64,000 nt of DNA from Rubrivivax sp. Lineage in GTDB: Bacteria; Pseudomonadota; Gammaproteobacteria; Burkholderiales; Burkholderiaceae_C. Both the position numbers and the translations under genes were made by a program. The DNA lies in the NCBI GenBank assembly GCA_019635315.1, contig JAHBZT010000001.1, positions 434,001-498,000 on the forward strand. The letters are read 5' to 3'. The notes beneath the pieces are model-generated. The model saw nothing but the letters and a program-made list of their open reading frames with translations, had not been told where the DNA came from and ran no database searches. Positions 8,594 through 17,562 of the stretch are shown in pieces (the stretch's first letter is position 1; every line of letters starts with the position of its first letter).

Positions 8594-9286
8594 GTGACCG
8601 AGTTGCTGTTCATCCGCCACGGCGAGACCGACTGGAACCGCCAGCAGCGCTTCCAGGGCCAGATCGACGTGCCGCTGAATGCCATCGGCCGCGAGCAGGC
8701 GGCGCGGCTGGGCGCGCGGCTGGCCGGCGACCGCCACGACGCGCTGTTCACCAGCGACCTGCAGCGTGCGCGCCAGACCGCCGAGCCGCTGGCCGCGGCC
8801 TGGCAGGCGCCGGCAGTGCCGGTGCGCGACCTGCGCGAACAGTCCTTCGGCGTGCTCGAAGGGCTGGACTTCCCGACCATCCAGGCGCGCCACCCCGACC
8901 TCTGGGAACGCTGGCGCGAGCACCGTGCCGACTATGCGCTGCCCGGCGGCGAGAGCCAGCGCGACTTCCATGCCCGCGTGCTGCGCGCAGTGCGCGAGCT
9001 GGCCGCGGCGATGCCCGGCCGCCGCGTCGCCGTCGTCACGCACGGCGGCGTGCTGGACATGCTGTGGCGCACCGCGCACGGCCTGCCGCTGGACGGCTAC
9101 CGCGCCTGCGCGATCCCGAATACCGGGCTCAACCGGCTGCGCTGGGTCGGCGGCACGCTGCAGGTCGACCAGTGGGCCGACGACGCGCACCTTGCCGGGA
9201 TGCCGGCGCAGGCGTCGGCGCAGGCGGCGTTGCCGGCCGCCGAGCCGGCCCTGGCGCCACCGGCGACGCCGGCCGCCGCCGGCTGA
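8594..9286 (+). CDS. Histidine phosphatase family protein (GpmB-like)
   Basis: 230 residues from a GTG start at 8594. RHGETDWN near residues 8-15 carries the phospho-accepting His. The family's second Arg is in TSDLQRARQTAEPL, and the second catalytic His is in VAVVTHGGVLDML. These are the hallmarks of the cofactor-independent phosphoglycerate mutase-like phosphatases. The likely role is dephosphorylation of small phosphometabolites in the cytosol; the family is too broad for a substrate call. The last 35 residues are Ala/Pro-rich and poorly conserved in type. Its stop abuts that of the convergent PEP-CTERM gene. Confidence 0.85.
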   Translation: MTELLFIRHGETDWNRQQRFQGQIDVPLNAIGREQAARLGARLAGDRHDALFTSDLQRARQTAEPLAAAWQAPAVPVRDLREQSFGVLEGLDFPTIQARHPDLWERWREHRADYALPGGESQRDFHARVLRAVRELAAAMPGRRVAVVTHGGVLDMLWRTAHGLPLDGYRACAIPNTGLNRLRWVGGTLQVDQWADDAHLAGMPAQASAQAALPAAEPALAPPATPAAAG

Positions 9287-9877
9287 TCAGGCCGCGGCCG
9301 CGACGCGGCGGCGCCAGCCCAGCAGCGCGGCGCCGCCGGCCAGCAGCAGCGCCGCCGAGGCCGGTTCGGGCACGACGGCGGCCGTGAAGCTGGCCGCACT
9401 GATCTCGTTGAGGACCAGCGGGCCCAGCGTGGTGCCATGCTGGAAGCCGGTGTTGAATGCGAAGGCGGTGCCGGTCAGCGGGCCGGTGCTGCTGGCCAGG
9501 TCGTAGGCGCCGGCGTCCGGGTGGCTGAGGAACAGGATCGCGCGGTTGACCGCGAAGTCCGACACGCCGACGCTGGACAGCGTGCTGTTGACCACCGTAT
9601 AGATGTCGCCGGTGAACTGCGCCGTCGGCCCGCTGGCCAGCGTGATCCAGGCCGTCGCGTTGGCGACCCGGCGTCCGTTCGGGCCGACGACGACGTCGTC
9701 GGTGTCGGCGGTGGTGACGATGGTGAGTGCCGTATCGGCAAAGCCCTGGGTGCCCAGGCTGCCGCCGCCGACGGCCTCGAAGGTGAAGGTGATCGGCACC
9801 GCGTGCACGGCGCCGGCGGCCGCCAGCGTCGCGAACAGGGTCAGCAGGCGGCGGGACTGGGTCGTCGGTGCAGGCAT
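9287..9877 (-). CDS. PEP-CTERM sorting domain protein
   Basis: 196 residues. It begins with a signal peptide (LLTLFATLAAAGAVHA) and continues as a beta-rich extracellular domain full of Thr, Gly and Ala. It ends with VPEPASAALLLAGGAALLG followed by WRRR. That tail has the PEP motif, a hydrophobic helix and a basic cluster, the signature recognised by exosortase in Gram-negative biofilm-forming bacteria. The mature protein is expected to be exported, cleaved by EpsH/exosortase and possibly glycosylated into the extracellular matrix. No exosortase gene is in this window. The function of the body domain is unknown. Confidence 0.85.
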   Translation of the reverse strand: MPAPTTQSRRLLTLFATLAAAGAVHAVPITFTFEAVGGGSLGTQGFADTALTIVTTADTDDVVVGPNGRRVANATAWITLASGPTAQFTGDIYTVVNSTLSSVGVSDFAVNRAILFLSHPDAGAYDLASSTGPLTGTAFAFNTGFQHGTTLGPLVLNEISAASFTAAVVPEPASAALLLAGGAALLGWRRRVAAAA

Positions 9878-10001
9878 GGTGGGGGTCCGGGGCAGCGCGC
9901 CGATCGCGCGCGGCGCGCATCGTAGCCGGCGGCGGTGCCGTGCCGCCCCCCGGGGTCGCGGGGTGGTCGCGGCAAGGGTGCGCGCTCCGGTGCTGCGGCG
10001 G

Positions 10002-11501
10002 CTACTGCCAGCTCAGCGCCGAGAGGTCGTTGACGAACAGCGGCATGTCCTTCCACAGCCCCTTCAGGCGCGCGTTGGCCACCGTGATCCAGGTCGGCTG
10101 ATACAGGTAGGCGGCGACCGCCTGCTCGGCCACCAGGCGCTGCGCCTGCGCCATCAGCCGGTTGCGCTCCTCGGGCTTGATCGTGGCCTGGATCTGCGCC
10201 CACAGCGCGTTGAACTCCGGCGACTCGTAGCCCCAGTAGTAGTTCGGGCGCGCGAAGTTGCCGAAGTCCAGCGGCTCGACGTGCGAAATGACGGTCAGGT
10301 CGTAGGCCTTCTGGCCGTAGACGCCGGACAGCCACTGCGCCCACTCGACGTTCTCGATCTTCGCCTTGATGCCGACCTTGTCCAGCATCGCGGCGATGAC
10401 CTCGCCGCCCTGGCGCGCATAGGGCGTCGGCGGCAGCTTCATCACCAGCTCCAGCGGCGGCGTGATGCCGGCCTGGTGCAGCAGCGCGCGCGCCTTGGCC
10501 GGGTCGTGCGGGTTGACGCCGGTGAGGTCCACGTAGCCGGGCGCGCCGGGCACGTAGTAGCTGCCGATGGGCACGCCGAAGCCGTCGGCCGCGCCGGCGA
10601 TCACCGCCTCGCGGTCGATCGCGGCGTAGATCGCGCGGCGCACGCGCACGTCGTCCAGCGGCGCTCGCTTGTTGTTCATCGCCAGGATGGTCTTGGCGCG
10701 GCTGCCGCCGATCAGCACCTGGAAGCGGCGGTTGCCCTCGAACTGCTTGAGGCTGCGCGCCGCCGCCACGCGCGGGAAGGCGTCGACGTCGCCCGACAGC
10801 AGCGCGGCGATCTGCGCCGCCGGGTCGTTGATGAAGCGGATCGTCACGCGGCGCAGCTTGACGTCCTTCGCGGCGCGCCAGGCGTCCCAGCGCGCCAGCG
10901 TCACCGACGAGCCGCGCGCCCAGGCCTCGAGCCTGTACGGGCCGGTGCCGACCGGCTGCGTCGCATTGCTCGCCACGCTGCCGGGCTCGACGATGATGGC
11001 CGTCGCCTGGCCCAGCTTGAACAGCAGGTCGGGGTCGCCGTTCTTCAGGTTCAGCACCGCGGTGCGCGCATCCGGCGTGTCGATGCTGGCGATGTTGGCG
11101 AACACCGCGCGGTCCTTGTTGGTGCTGCCCTGCGCGCCGGCGCGCTCGAACGAGAACTTGACCGCCGCGCTGTCGAAGGCGGCGCCGTTGTGGAAGGCGG
11201 CGTCGCCGCGCAGCCGGAAGGTCCAGGTCTTCAGGTCCGGGCTGACCGTCCAGCGCTCGGCGAGCAGCGGGCGCGGCTGGCCGTCGGCGCCGATCTTGGT
11301 CAGCGTCTCGTAGATGTTGTAGAGCGTGATCTCGGCGATCGCCGACGCGGCGCCGGCCGTGGGGTCCAGCCCCGGCGGCTCCAGCGTCATCGCGATCACG
11401 GCCTGGTCCTTGCCGCGCTGGGCGTGGGCGGGTGCGGCGGCCAGGGCGCAGGCGGCGGCCAGCGCGGCGGCGAGCGTGAACGAGGCGAAGCGGCGGTCCA
11501 T
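10002..11501 (-). CDS. ABC transporter solute-binding protein, family 5 (peptide/nickel/opine type)
   Basis: 499 residues with GGAGG upstream of the ATG and a signal peptide ending at AHA near residue 27. The mature start AVIAMTLEPPGLDPTAG and the LYNIYETLTKIGADGQPRPLLAERW segment are the usual SBP_bac_5 (DppA/OppA/NikA) signature. The later KTWTFRLRGDAAFHNGAAFD and the VRRAIYAAIDRE segments also fit. It should bind an oligopeptide-like or similar ligand in the periplasm and deliver it to a membrane ABC complex. No permease or ATPase genes lie next to it here, so it is either an orphan binding protein or feeds a system encoded elsewhere. Confidence 0.9.
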   Translation of the reverse strand: MDRRFASFTLAAALAAACALAAAPAHAQRGKDQAVIAMTLEPPGLDPTAGAASAIAEITLYNIYETLTKIGADGQPRPLLAERWTVSPDLKTWTFRLRGDAAFHNGAAFDSAAVKFSFERAGAQGSTNKDRAVFANIASIDTPDARTAVLNLKNGDPDLLFKLGQATAIIVEPGSVASNATQPVGTGPYRLEAWARGSSVTLARWDAWRAAKDVKLRRVTIRFINDPAAQIAALLSGDVDAFPRVAAARSLKQFEGNRRFQVLIGGSRAKTILAMNNKRAPLDDVRVRRAIYAAIDREAVIAGAADGFGVPIGSYYVPGAPGYVDLTGVNPHDPAKARALLHQAGITPPLELVMKLPPTPYARQGGEVIAAMLDKVGIKAKIENVEWAQWLSGVYGQKAYDLTVISHVEPLDFGNFARPNYYWGYESPEFNALWAQIQATIKPEERNRLMAQAQRLVAEQAVAAYLYQPTWITVANARLKGLWKDMPLFVNDLSALSWQ

Positions 11502-11565
11502 CGGCGTCCTCCGGGGGTTGCGCCGCGATGCTAGCGCCCCTCCGGCGCCGGACGACGGGGACGGC

Positions 11566-12549
11566 TCAGGCGGCCGCCGGCTTGATCGCCGCCACCGGCT
11601 CGGGCACCAGCAGCGTGCCGTCGCGCAGCCCGCGCAGCGTGCCCAGGGCCAGCGCGGCGACCACCAGCGAGGCCAGCGCCAGCAGCGCCAGGCCGCCGAT
11701 CGCCGTCACGCTGCCCGGCTCGGCCAGGCGCAGCGTCAGCGCGGCCAGCGCGGCGAGCGGGAACGACAGCGCCCAGTGCGGCATCGAGAACGGCATCGCG
11801 GCGATCGCGCGCGCCTCCTTGCCGACCCAGGCCAGCGTGAACAGCGCCGCGCCCCACAGCATCCAGGCCACTAGCGGCGGCGCGCCGAAGCGCAGCGCCG
11901 CCAGGCCGACCACGGCCGGCGGCGCGATCAGGATGAAGACCGTGGGCTTCAGCCGCTCCGGCCAGGGGCCGTGGCTGGCGATGCGCACGAACAGCAGCAC
12001 GGTGACGACGGGCCAGAACAGCAGGCCGACGCCGAACTGCGCCGCCGACCAGGTCTCGAAGCCCAGCGGCACGCCGGCCAGCGGCACCAGCACGTTGCCG
12101 ACCACCGGGATGAACAGCGCCGGCGTCACGCTGGCCCAGGGCAGCGCCGCCCACCAGCGGCCCAGCACCCACCAGGTGACCCAGGCCTGCGCCAGCGCGC
12201 CGGCCCACCACAGCGCGGCGGCGAGCGGATGCGCGCCGAACAGCGTGACGGCCAGCGTGGCGAGCAGGATCATCGAGATCGGCAGCGTCGCGACGAAGGT
12301 GTGGCGCACCGGGTGGCGGCGGTCCTCGGCCCAGGCCTCGGCGTGGTGCAGGCCGCGCAGCACGGTGGCCACCGCGAGCACGCCGAAGGCCAGCGCCGCC
12401 AGCGCGGCGAGCACGAGCGCGATGCCCTCGGCCGCCGTGCCCAGGGTGCGCGCCGCCTGGTGCCAGGCCAGCGCCAGGCCCGCGAGGCCCATCACGATGG
12501 CATACCAGCCGGGGGCCAGGTGACGCAGGGCCTGCAGCGGACGGGACAT
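11566..12549 (-). CDS. TDT/SLAC1-family anion exporter
   Basis: 327 residues with about ten hydrophobic helices. The N-terminus HLAPGWYAIVMGLAGLALAW and the GAHPLAAALWWAGALAQAW stretch match the tellurite-resistance/dicarboxylate transporter (TehA, SLAC1, yeast sulfite pump SSU1) fold. Members export or conduct small anions; the family includes sulfite efflux pumps. GGAG precedes the start. The promoter carries an 18-bp palindrome (12581-12598) that overlaps a TATCAT -10 element. The same palindrome, with one mismatch, sits at the start of the RND efflux operon near 22.56 kb. I infer common control by the CsoR-type repressor at 17.9 kb. Confidence 0.82.
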   Translation of the reverse strand: MSRPLQALRHLAPGWYAIVMGLAGLALAWHQAARTLGTAAEGIALVLAALAALAFGVLAVATVLRGLHHAEAWAEDRRHPVRHTFVATLPISMILLATLAVTLFGAHPLAAALWWAGALAQAWVTWWVLGRWWAALPWASVTPALFIPVVGNVLVPLAGVPLGFETWSAAQFGVGLLFWPVVTVLLFVRIASHGPWPERLKPTVFILIAPPAVVGLAALRFGAPPLVAWMLWGAALFTLAWVGKEARAIAAMPFSMPHWALSFPLAALAALTLRLAEPGSVTAIGGLALLALASLVVAALALGTLRGLRDGTLLVPEPVAAIKPAAA

Positions 12550-12580
12550 GGCGGCGACTCCGGGATCGTGAGTGCCCGAT

Positions 12581-12598
12581 GATACCCTAATGGGTATC
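12581..12598. promoter_or_regulatory. CsoR-type operator palindrome at TDT exporter promoter
   Basis: GATACCC-TAAT-GGGTATC is a perfect 7+4+7 dyad. It overlaps a likely -10 box, TATCAT (12584 to 12579 on the minus strand), 30 nt upstream of the TDT start. The -35 is weak. AT-rich dyads like this are rare in this GC-rich DNA. ATACCC-N4-GGGTAT is the style of operator reported for the CsoR/CstR repressor family, one of which is encoded at 17563-17895. The link between the two is inference. Confidence 0.65.
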
Positions 12599-12625
12599 AG
12601 GAGGGTGGCAAGGCCCGGGACGCGC

Positions 12626-13108
12626 TCAGGCGGCCAGCGGCGGCGTCGCGCATTCGCGCAGCCGCGCCAGCACGGCCTCCAGGTCCAGCCGGCCGCACAG
12701 CACCGCCGCCAGCTTGGGCGTGCACAGCGCGCCGACCTGGTCGAAGCCGAACCAGTCGAAGCCGTCCATCTCGGGCAGCCGGCGCTCGCCGTCGTCGCCG
12801 GTGAACAGGCTCTCGCAGGACAGCAGCGCCGGGTCGAAGCGCGGCGTCAGCGCCGCGAACAGGTGCAGGTCCTTGCGCGGGCGGTAGTCCAGCCGTCCCA
12901 GGTCCAGCAGCGCGGCGGCCTCGAGCGCGAGGCCGGTCTCCTCGCGCGTCTCGCGCAGCGCGGCCTGCAGCGGCGTCTCGCCGGGGGCGATGCCGCCCTT
13001 GGGCAGGTCCCAGTGGTCCTGCCCGGTGACATGGCACAGCAGCAGCTCGGCGTCGTCGTTGAGGATGACGATGCCGCAGGACAGGCGCTTGCGGAAGCCG
13101 AGGTCCAT
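12626..13108 (-). CDS. Nudix hydrolase
   Basis: 160 residues from the ATG at 13108 (an in-frame GTG lies 18 nt upstream). The Nudix box GGIAPGETPLQAALRETREE-TG is complete, including the catalytic REXXEE and final Gly. SCGIVILNDDAELLLCHVTG and the HWDLPKGG stretch precede it. The layout is that of diadenosine polyphosphate/ADP-ribose-type or RppH-like small Nudix enzymes, and a specific substrate cannot be assigned. It acts in the cytosol with Mg2+ or Mn2+. It lies upstream of, and on the same strand as, the TDT exporter, but a separate promoter with an operator intervenes. Confidence 0.85.
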   Translation of the reverse strand: MDLGFRKRLSCGIVILNDDAELLLCHVTGQDHWDLPKGGIAPGETPLQAALRETREETGLALEAAALLDLGRLDYRPRKDLHLFAALTPRFDPALLSCESLFTGDDGERRLPEMDGFDWFGFDQVGALCTPKLAAVLCGRLDLEAVLARLRECATPPLAA

Positions 13109-13223
13109 GACAGGTCTGGTGCACACAACGGCCGGCGCGCCGCGGCGTTGACGCGGCGCAGGCGGGGATGCACGAGACTGCCACCACGGCGTGACGCCGT
13201 TGGCAGGAAATGGGGGGCGGATG

Positions 13224-14240
13224 TCACGCCAGTTCGGCGCCGGCCTGTCGGCCGCGCGCCCGGCGCTGCCGCCGCAGCGCCACGATGCCGGTCAGCCCGG
13301 CCAGCATCAGCGCCAGGCTGGGAGCCTCGGGCACCGGCGCCATCGTGACCTGGTCGATCCAGGACGCGAAGTAGGCCACGCGCGTGTCGACCCCGATCTC
13401 GCCGAAGCTGGAGTTGAGTTCGCGGTCGGCGTCCGCCGGGTCCCACATCTGGTAGGAGTGCACGCCGGCGACGATGAACATCTCGACCAGCGTGGGGCCG
13501 CCGGAATCGCCCGGCGCCAGCATCGCCTCGGCCCAGGCGTGGTGGCCGTCGAAGTCCCAGTCCACCAGGTCGTAGGACGGCGGGTAGCCGGGCACCTGGC
13601 TGTAGCCGGGCAGGCCGAGCGCGTTGCGGTCGCTGGAGCCGTCGTCGAAGTCGAACAGGTAGGTCGAGCCCGGGATCGTGCCGAAGGCGTCGTAGTGGTT
13701 GCCGCCGACGCGCAGCATGCCCTCCGGGTAGGCCGCTTCGTCCTGCCCGCCCTGCCCGCCGATGCCGTAGCCGGCGACCAGCACCGACAGCGGCGTCGTC
13801 GTGCCGATCCAGGGGTCGCCGAGACCGCTGCGGTCGATCGTGAAGCTCAGCGGGGCGGCGCTGGGCAGCCGGATCAGCGCGATGTCGTGGCCGCCGAGGA
13901 TGCTGCCCGTCCAGCCGCTGTGCCACTGCCACGCCGAGTCGTCCACCTGGGCCGTGTAGGGCGTGCTGCCGAAGATCTCCACCACCGCCGACTGCGCGAA
14001 CCAGTTCCGGTTCTGGTAGGTGTCCTTCAGGCAGTGCGCGGCGGTCAGCAGCCAGCGGCCGTCGGCGATCGGCGAGCCGCTGCAGATGGCCTGCTGGCCG
14101 GCCGCGTTCTCCAGCGTCAGCCGGGCGACCGGCAGCGGCGCGCCTTCGTACAGGTAGGGCGCGTCGACGGTCACCAGCGCGGCGGCAGGCAGGGCCAGGG
14201 CCAGGCCGGCGGCGGCGCTGGCGAGTCGGTGCAGCTTCAT
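13224..14240 (-). CDS. Trypsin-like (S1) serine protease with PEP-CTERM-like tail
   Basis: 338 residues from an ATG preceded by GAGGAG. A signal peptide (residues 1-21) is followed by an S1 protease domain with an intact triad: His69 in LLTAAHC, Asp119 in GGHDIALI and Ser246 in PGDSGGP. The C-terminus reads VPEAPSLALMLAGLTG-IVALRRQRR. It has the architecture of a PEP-CTERM exosortase substrate but with PEA in place of PEP. The enzyme should be exported and either anchored in or released from the envelope. It lies downstream of the LuxR-type ATPase gene on the same strand, behind an 18-bp perfect palindrome. The odd sorting motif could mean weaker or altered exosortase processing. Confidence 0.85.
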   Translation of the reverse strand: MKLHRLASAAAGLALALPAAALVTVDAPYLYEGAPLPVARLTLENAAGQQAICSGSPIADGRWLLTAAHCLKDTYQNRNWFAQSAVVEIFGSTPYTAQVDDSAWQWHSGWTGSILGGHDIALIRLPSAAPLSFTIDRSGLGDPWIGTTTPLSVLVAGYGIGGQGGQDEAAYPEGMLRVGGNHYDAFGTIPGSTYLFDFDDGSSDRNALGLPGYSQVPGYPPSYDLVDWDFDGHHAWAEAMLAPGDSGGPTLVEMFIVAGVHSYQMWDPADADRELNSSFGEIGVDTRVAYFASWIDQVTMAPVPEAPSLALMLAGLTGIVALRRQRRARGRQAGAELA

Positions 14241-14305
14241 CGGGGCAACTCCTCGTGGCAGGGACTTCGATGCCGGTGAGGGTAGGCAAGCCCTCGCACG
14301 GGCTC

Positions 14306-14323
14306 CTGGGTGGCGCCACCCAG
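14306..14323. promoter_or_regulatory. 18-bp perfect palindrome upstream of protease gene
   Basis: CTGGGTGGCGCCACCCAG is a perfect dyad centred about 75 nt upstream of the protease ATG and just after the LuxR-type ATPase gene. It is bracketed by two copies of GGCATCGAA-R-TC (near 14271 and 14329). No T-run follows, so an operator is more likely than a terminator. The adjacent LuxR-type regulator is an obvious candidate to bind it, but this is inference. Confidence 0.4.
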
Positions 14324-14409
14324 ATTTCGATGCCGGGCTCCTGCGGATGGTGGAGGGCGGCAGGGCGCCTGGGGCAGGCAGGCGCCGCCGCGCGACTCGA
14401 AGCCGCCGC

Positions 14410-17109
14410 TCAGTCCGGCGCGCCGAGCAACCTGGCGGTGGCCTGGGCGCGCGTGCGCACGCCCAGCTTGGCCAGCATTGCCGAGACATGGTGCTCGACG
14501 GTGCGCTCCGAGCGTCGCAGCCGGGCGGCGATCTCGGCGTTGGACAGCCCCTGCGCCAGCAGCGCGGCGACTTCGCGCTCGCGCGCCGTGAGTCCCTGCG
14601 GGTCGGTCGCGGCCGCGCGGTACGGGCCGCGTGCGACGGCCCGCACGCCCAGCGCGTGCAGGCGCCGGCGCGCCCGTTCGGCCGCCGGTCGGGCGCCCAG
14701 CGCCTGCAGCGCGGCCAGCGCTTCGCGCAGCGCCGGCTCGTCGCCGTCCAGCAGCACGAACGCCTCCTCGTACGGGCAGCCCAGCGCGCGCCAGGCCGCG
14801 GCGGCGCCGCGCCAGTCGCCGGCCTCGGCCAGCGCGAACGGCGCCGGCAGGTCGGCGACCGGGGCCAGGGCGTCGGCCGAAGCCGCGCCGCCGGCCAGCC
14901 GCAGCCAGCGCCGCAGGCGGCCGACCAGCCAGGGCGAATGCGCCTGCGCCAGCCCGGCCCGCGCCAGCGCCACGGCCTGGGCGTCGTCGCCGCGCAGCCA
15001 GGCCGCCTCGGCGGCGTAGCCCTGCACGTCGGCGACCAGGAATTCGGTGCCGCCGGCGGCCGCGGCCTGCAGGTGCGTGCGCCAGGCGGCGGCCGGCTGG
15101 GCCTCGCCGCGCAGCGCCCGCAGGCGGTCGCGCAGCACCGCGGTCGTCGCCAGCGTGCGCGCGGCGGCGGCGGGCTGCGCCTGCAGTTCGTCCAGCACCG
15201 CTTCGGCCTCGGGCCAGCGCGCGGTCTCGACGAGGGCGATGCCGCGGCGCAGGCGCAGCATCGTCGCCGCCCGGTCGAGGTCGTGCGCGGCGCACAGCGG
15301 CAGCGCCTCGTCGACGCCGGCGATCAGTTCGCCGTAGCGCGCGTGCAGCAGCCACAGCGAGACCAGGTTGACCCAGGCGATCGCCGCGCGCTCGGGCTGC
15401 CGCGTGGCGGTGGCCAGTGCGATGGCGCGGCGCAGCCGCGCGAAGCTCTCGTCCGACGGCCCCAGGCTCAGCTCGACCGAGCCGCACACCGACAGCGCCT
15501 GCGACAGCACGCCGTCGTCGCCGCAGGCTTCGGCCAGCGCCACCGCCGCACGCGCCGGCGCCAGCGCGTCGGCCGGCTGGCCGGCGTTGGTCAGCGAGAG
15601 CGCGAGCGCATAGTGCGCGACCGCCGCGATCGCGGGCGCGTCGGCGGCAGCGTCGCCGGCGACCGGCAGCCGGTCGACCGCCGCACGCGCGAACGCCACC
15701 GCGTCCGGCTGCGGCGAGCGCACCAGCGCCAGGTTGGCCAGTGCGCGCACCTGCGCGATGCGGTCGCCGCGCCGTTCGTGCAGCGCCAGCGCCTCGCGCC
15801 AGGCGGCGGCGGCCTCGTCCAGCGCCAGCCGCCGGGCACGCAGCGTGCCCAGGCGCTCCAGCCAGGCGGCGCGCTGCGCGTCGCCGACGGCGGCGCCATG
15901 CTCCAGCGCCAGCGCCAGCAGCTTGATCGCCTCGCCGTCGGCGGACATCGCCTCGGCCTCGTCGGCGGCCGCCGGCGCCAGCGCCAGCACCTGGTCGGCG
16001 CGCCCGGACTGCGCCGCATGGTGCACGCGGCGCGCCAGCAGCCCCGGCCGCGCCGGCAGCGCGGCCAGCGCGGCGTCGATGGCGGCGTGCAGCGCCAGCC
16101 GGCGCGACGGCGGCACGGCGCTTTCCACCGCGCGCCGCGCCAGTTCGTGGCGGAAGGTCAGCAGCGGCGGCGCCACCGTGCACAGCCCGGCGCCGACCAG
16201 CGTGTCCAGCGCGGCCTGCGGCGCCTCGCGCAGCCGCGGCAGCAGCGTCAGCTCGAGCCCGCCCGGGCACAGCGCCAGCGCCTGGGCCAGCGCGACGGCC
16301 GGCGCCGGCAGCGCGTCCAGGCGCGCGAGCACGGCCTCGCGCACGCTGGCCGGCAGCTGCCCCGGCGCGGCACGCAGCGCCTCGTGCACGAAGAGCGGCA
16401 GGCCGCCGGTCAGCGCATGGACTTCGTCGCCGTCACGGCCCGCCGCCGCCGCCAGGCGGCGCACCGCCGGCGCGGACAGCGGCTGCAGCGGTAGATGGCG
16501 GGTGGCCGCGGGGTCGAGGTGCGCCAGCGTGGCGCGCAGCGCGCCGGCGTTGTCGGACGCGCCCTCGCGCAGCGTCAGCAGCAGCAGCGCCGGCACGCCG
16601 GCGATGCGGCGGCCCAGGTAGCGCAGCGCGTCCAGCGTGGCGTCGTCGGCCCAGTGCAGGTCCTCGATCGCCAGCACCGGCGTCGGCCGGCTGCTGCTCA
16701 GCCATTGCAGCAGCGCCGGAAACAGGCCGTGGCCGGTGCGCGCGGCCTGCACGGCGGTGCCCAGCGCCGGCGGCAGGCGATGGGCGAGGTCGACCAGCGG
16801 CCCCAGCGGCCGCGGCGTGTGCAGCGGGTCGCAGCCGCCCTGCAGCCACTGCACCTGTTCGCCGCAAGAGGCTGCGAAAGCGGCCAGCAGGCTGCTCTTG
16901 CCGATGCCGGCCTCGCCCGCGATCACCACGCAGGCGCCGCGGCCGGCCCGGGCCGCGCGCAGCGCGTCGTGCAATGCGGCGAGCGCCTCGTCGCGCTCGG
17001 CCAGCGGCGGCTGGACAGCCGCCGCGGCCGCCGCGGCCGCCCGCCCACGGGCCCCGGGCGGCGCGCCCGCGTCGGCGCCCGGCGCGTCGGCGCGGTCGCC
17101 CCGCGGCAC
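14410..17109 (-). CDS. LuxR-family regulator with AAA/STAND ATPase domain
   Basis: 899 residues from a GTG directly after the OsmC stop codon. An Ala/Pro-rich leader (1-33) precedes an ATPase module with Walker [10 protein letters not shown] at 65-73 and a Walker B-like [12 protein letters not shown] near 165. A long helical region of TPR-like repeats spans about 350-830. The C-terminus is a LuxR/GerE helix-turn-helix (about 836-895: [22 protein letters not shown], then [19 protein letters not shown]). This is the MalT/LAL architecture, in which the ATPase-TPR body senses a ligand and oligomerises before DNA binding. It is the last gene of the run beginning at the RND adaptor and may be co-transcribed. 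Its targets are unknown; the palindrome at 14306 is one candidate. Confidence 0.85.
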   Translation of the reverse strand: MPRGDRADAPGADAGAPPGARGRAAAAAAAAVQPPLAERDEALAALHDALRAARAGRGACVVIAGEAGIGKSSLLAAFAASCGEQVQWLQGGCDPLHTPRPLGPLVDLAHRLPPALGTAVQAARTGHGLFPALLQWLSSSRPTPVLAIEDLHWADDATLDALRYLGRRIAGVPALLLLTLREGASDNAGALRATLAHLDPAATRHLPLQPLSAPAVRRLAAAAGRDGDEVHALTGGLPLFVHEALRAAPGQLPASVREAVLARLDALPAPAVALAQALALCPGGLELTLLPRLREAPQAALDTLVGAGLCTVAPPLLTFRHELARRAVESAVPPSRRLALHAAIDAALAALPARPGLLARRVHHAAQSGRADQVLALAPAAADEAEAMSADGEAIKLLALALEHGAAVGDAQRAAWLERLGTLRARRLALDEAAAAWREALALHERRGDRIAQVRALANLALVRSPQPDAVAFARAAVDRLPVAGDAAADAPAIAAVAHYALALSLTNAGQPADALAPARAAVALAEACGDDGVLSQALSVCGSVELSLGPSDESFARLRRAIALATATRQPERAAIAWVNLVSLWLLHARYGELIAGVDEALPLCAAHDLDRAATMLRLRRGIALVETARWPEAEAVLDELQAQPAAAARTLATTAVLRDRLRALRGEAQPAAAWRTHLQAAAAGGTEFLVADVQGYAAEAAWLRGDDAQAVALARAGLAQAHSPWLVGRLRRWLRLAGGAASADALAPVADLPAPFALAEAGDWRGAAAAWRALGCPYEEAFVLLDGDEPALREALAALQALGARPAAERARRRLHALGVRAVARGPYRAAATDPQGLTAREREVAALLAQGLSNAEIAARLRRSERTVEHHVSAMLAKLGVRTRAQATARLLGAPD

Positions 17110-17556
17110 CTACTTCAGGACCTCGCCGTGGGCGTCGAGCACGGCGACGCTGACCGGGATCGCCCCGGCGATGCTCTGCGTCACCGTGCAGTAGGTCTCG
17201 AAGCTGCCGAGCACGCGCGCGAGGTGATCGAGCTGCTCGGCCGGCACGCCCAGCGTGATCGTCGCGCGCAGCGCCAGCACGCGCAGCCGGCCCTCGGCGT
17301 TGCGGCCGACCTCGGCCGTGACCTCGGTGGCGATGGGCTCCGGGCGCTGCTTGAACTTGCGCAGCGCGAACAGCAGCGAGTCCGACAGGCAGTTGCCGAC
17401 CGCCGCCGCCAGCAGCTGCACCGGCGTCGGGCCGGCACCCTGGCCCAGCGGCGGCGGCTCGTCGGCGCGCAGCGGCGCCAGGCCGGGGCCGAAGTGCACG
17501 TCGAACTGGTAGTCCTGCGCCTGCTGCAGGCGCACGGTGACCGAGCCTTCAGCCAT
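17110..17556 (-). CDS. OsmC family protein
   Basis: 148 residues. The two family cysteines are present, in AAAVGNCLSD near residue 53 and in ETYCTVTQS near residue 121. These are the peroxidatic/resolving cysteines of OsmC/Ohr-type thiol peroxidases, although several OsmC relatives have other or unknown roles. The GPGLAPLRADEPPPLG segment resembles the YhfA-type group rather than true Ohr. It is six nt downstream of the CsoR-family gene in the efflux operon. Detoxification of peroxides, persulfides or other reactive sulfur species would suit that context, but is inferred. Confidence 0.82.
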   Translation of the reverse strand: MAEGSVTVRLQQAQDYQFDVHFGPGLAPLRADEPPPLGQGAGPTPVQLLAAAVGNCLSDSLLFALRKFKQRPEPIATEVTAEVGRNAEGRLRVLALRATITLGVPAEQLDHLARVLGSFETYCTVTQSIAGAIPVSVAVLDAHGEVLK

Positions 17557-17562
17557 CGCGAC

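Noticed and set aside
9287-14240. A local exosortase/PEP-CTERM locus
   Set aside because: Two tailed proteins occur here, but no exosortase, glycosyltransferase or PrsK/R genes lie nearby.
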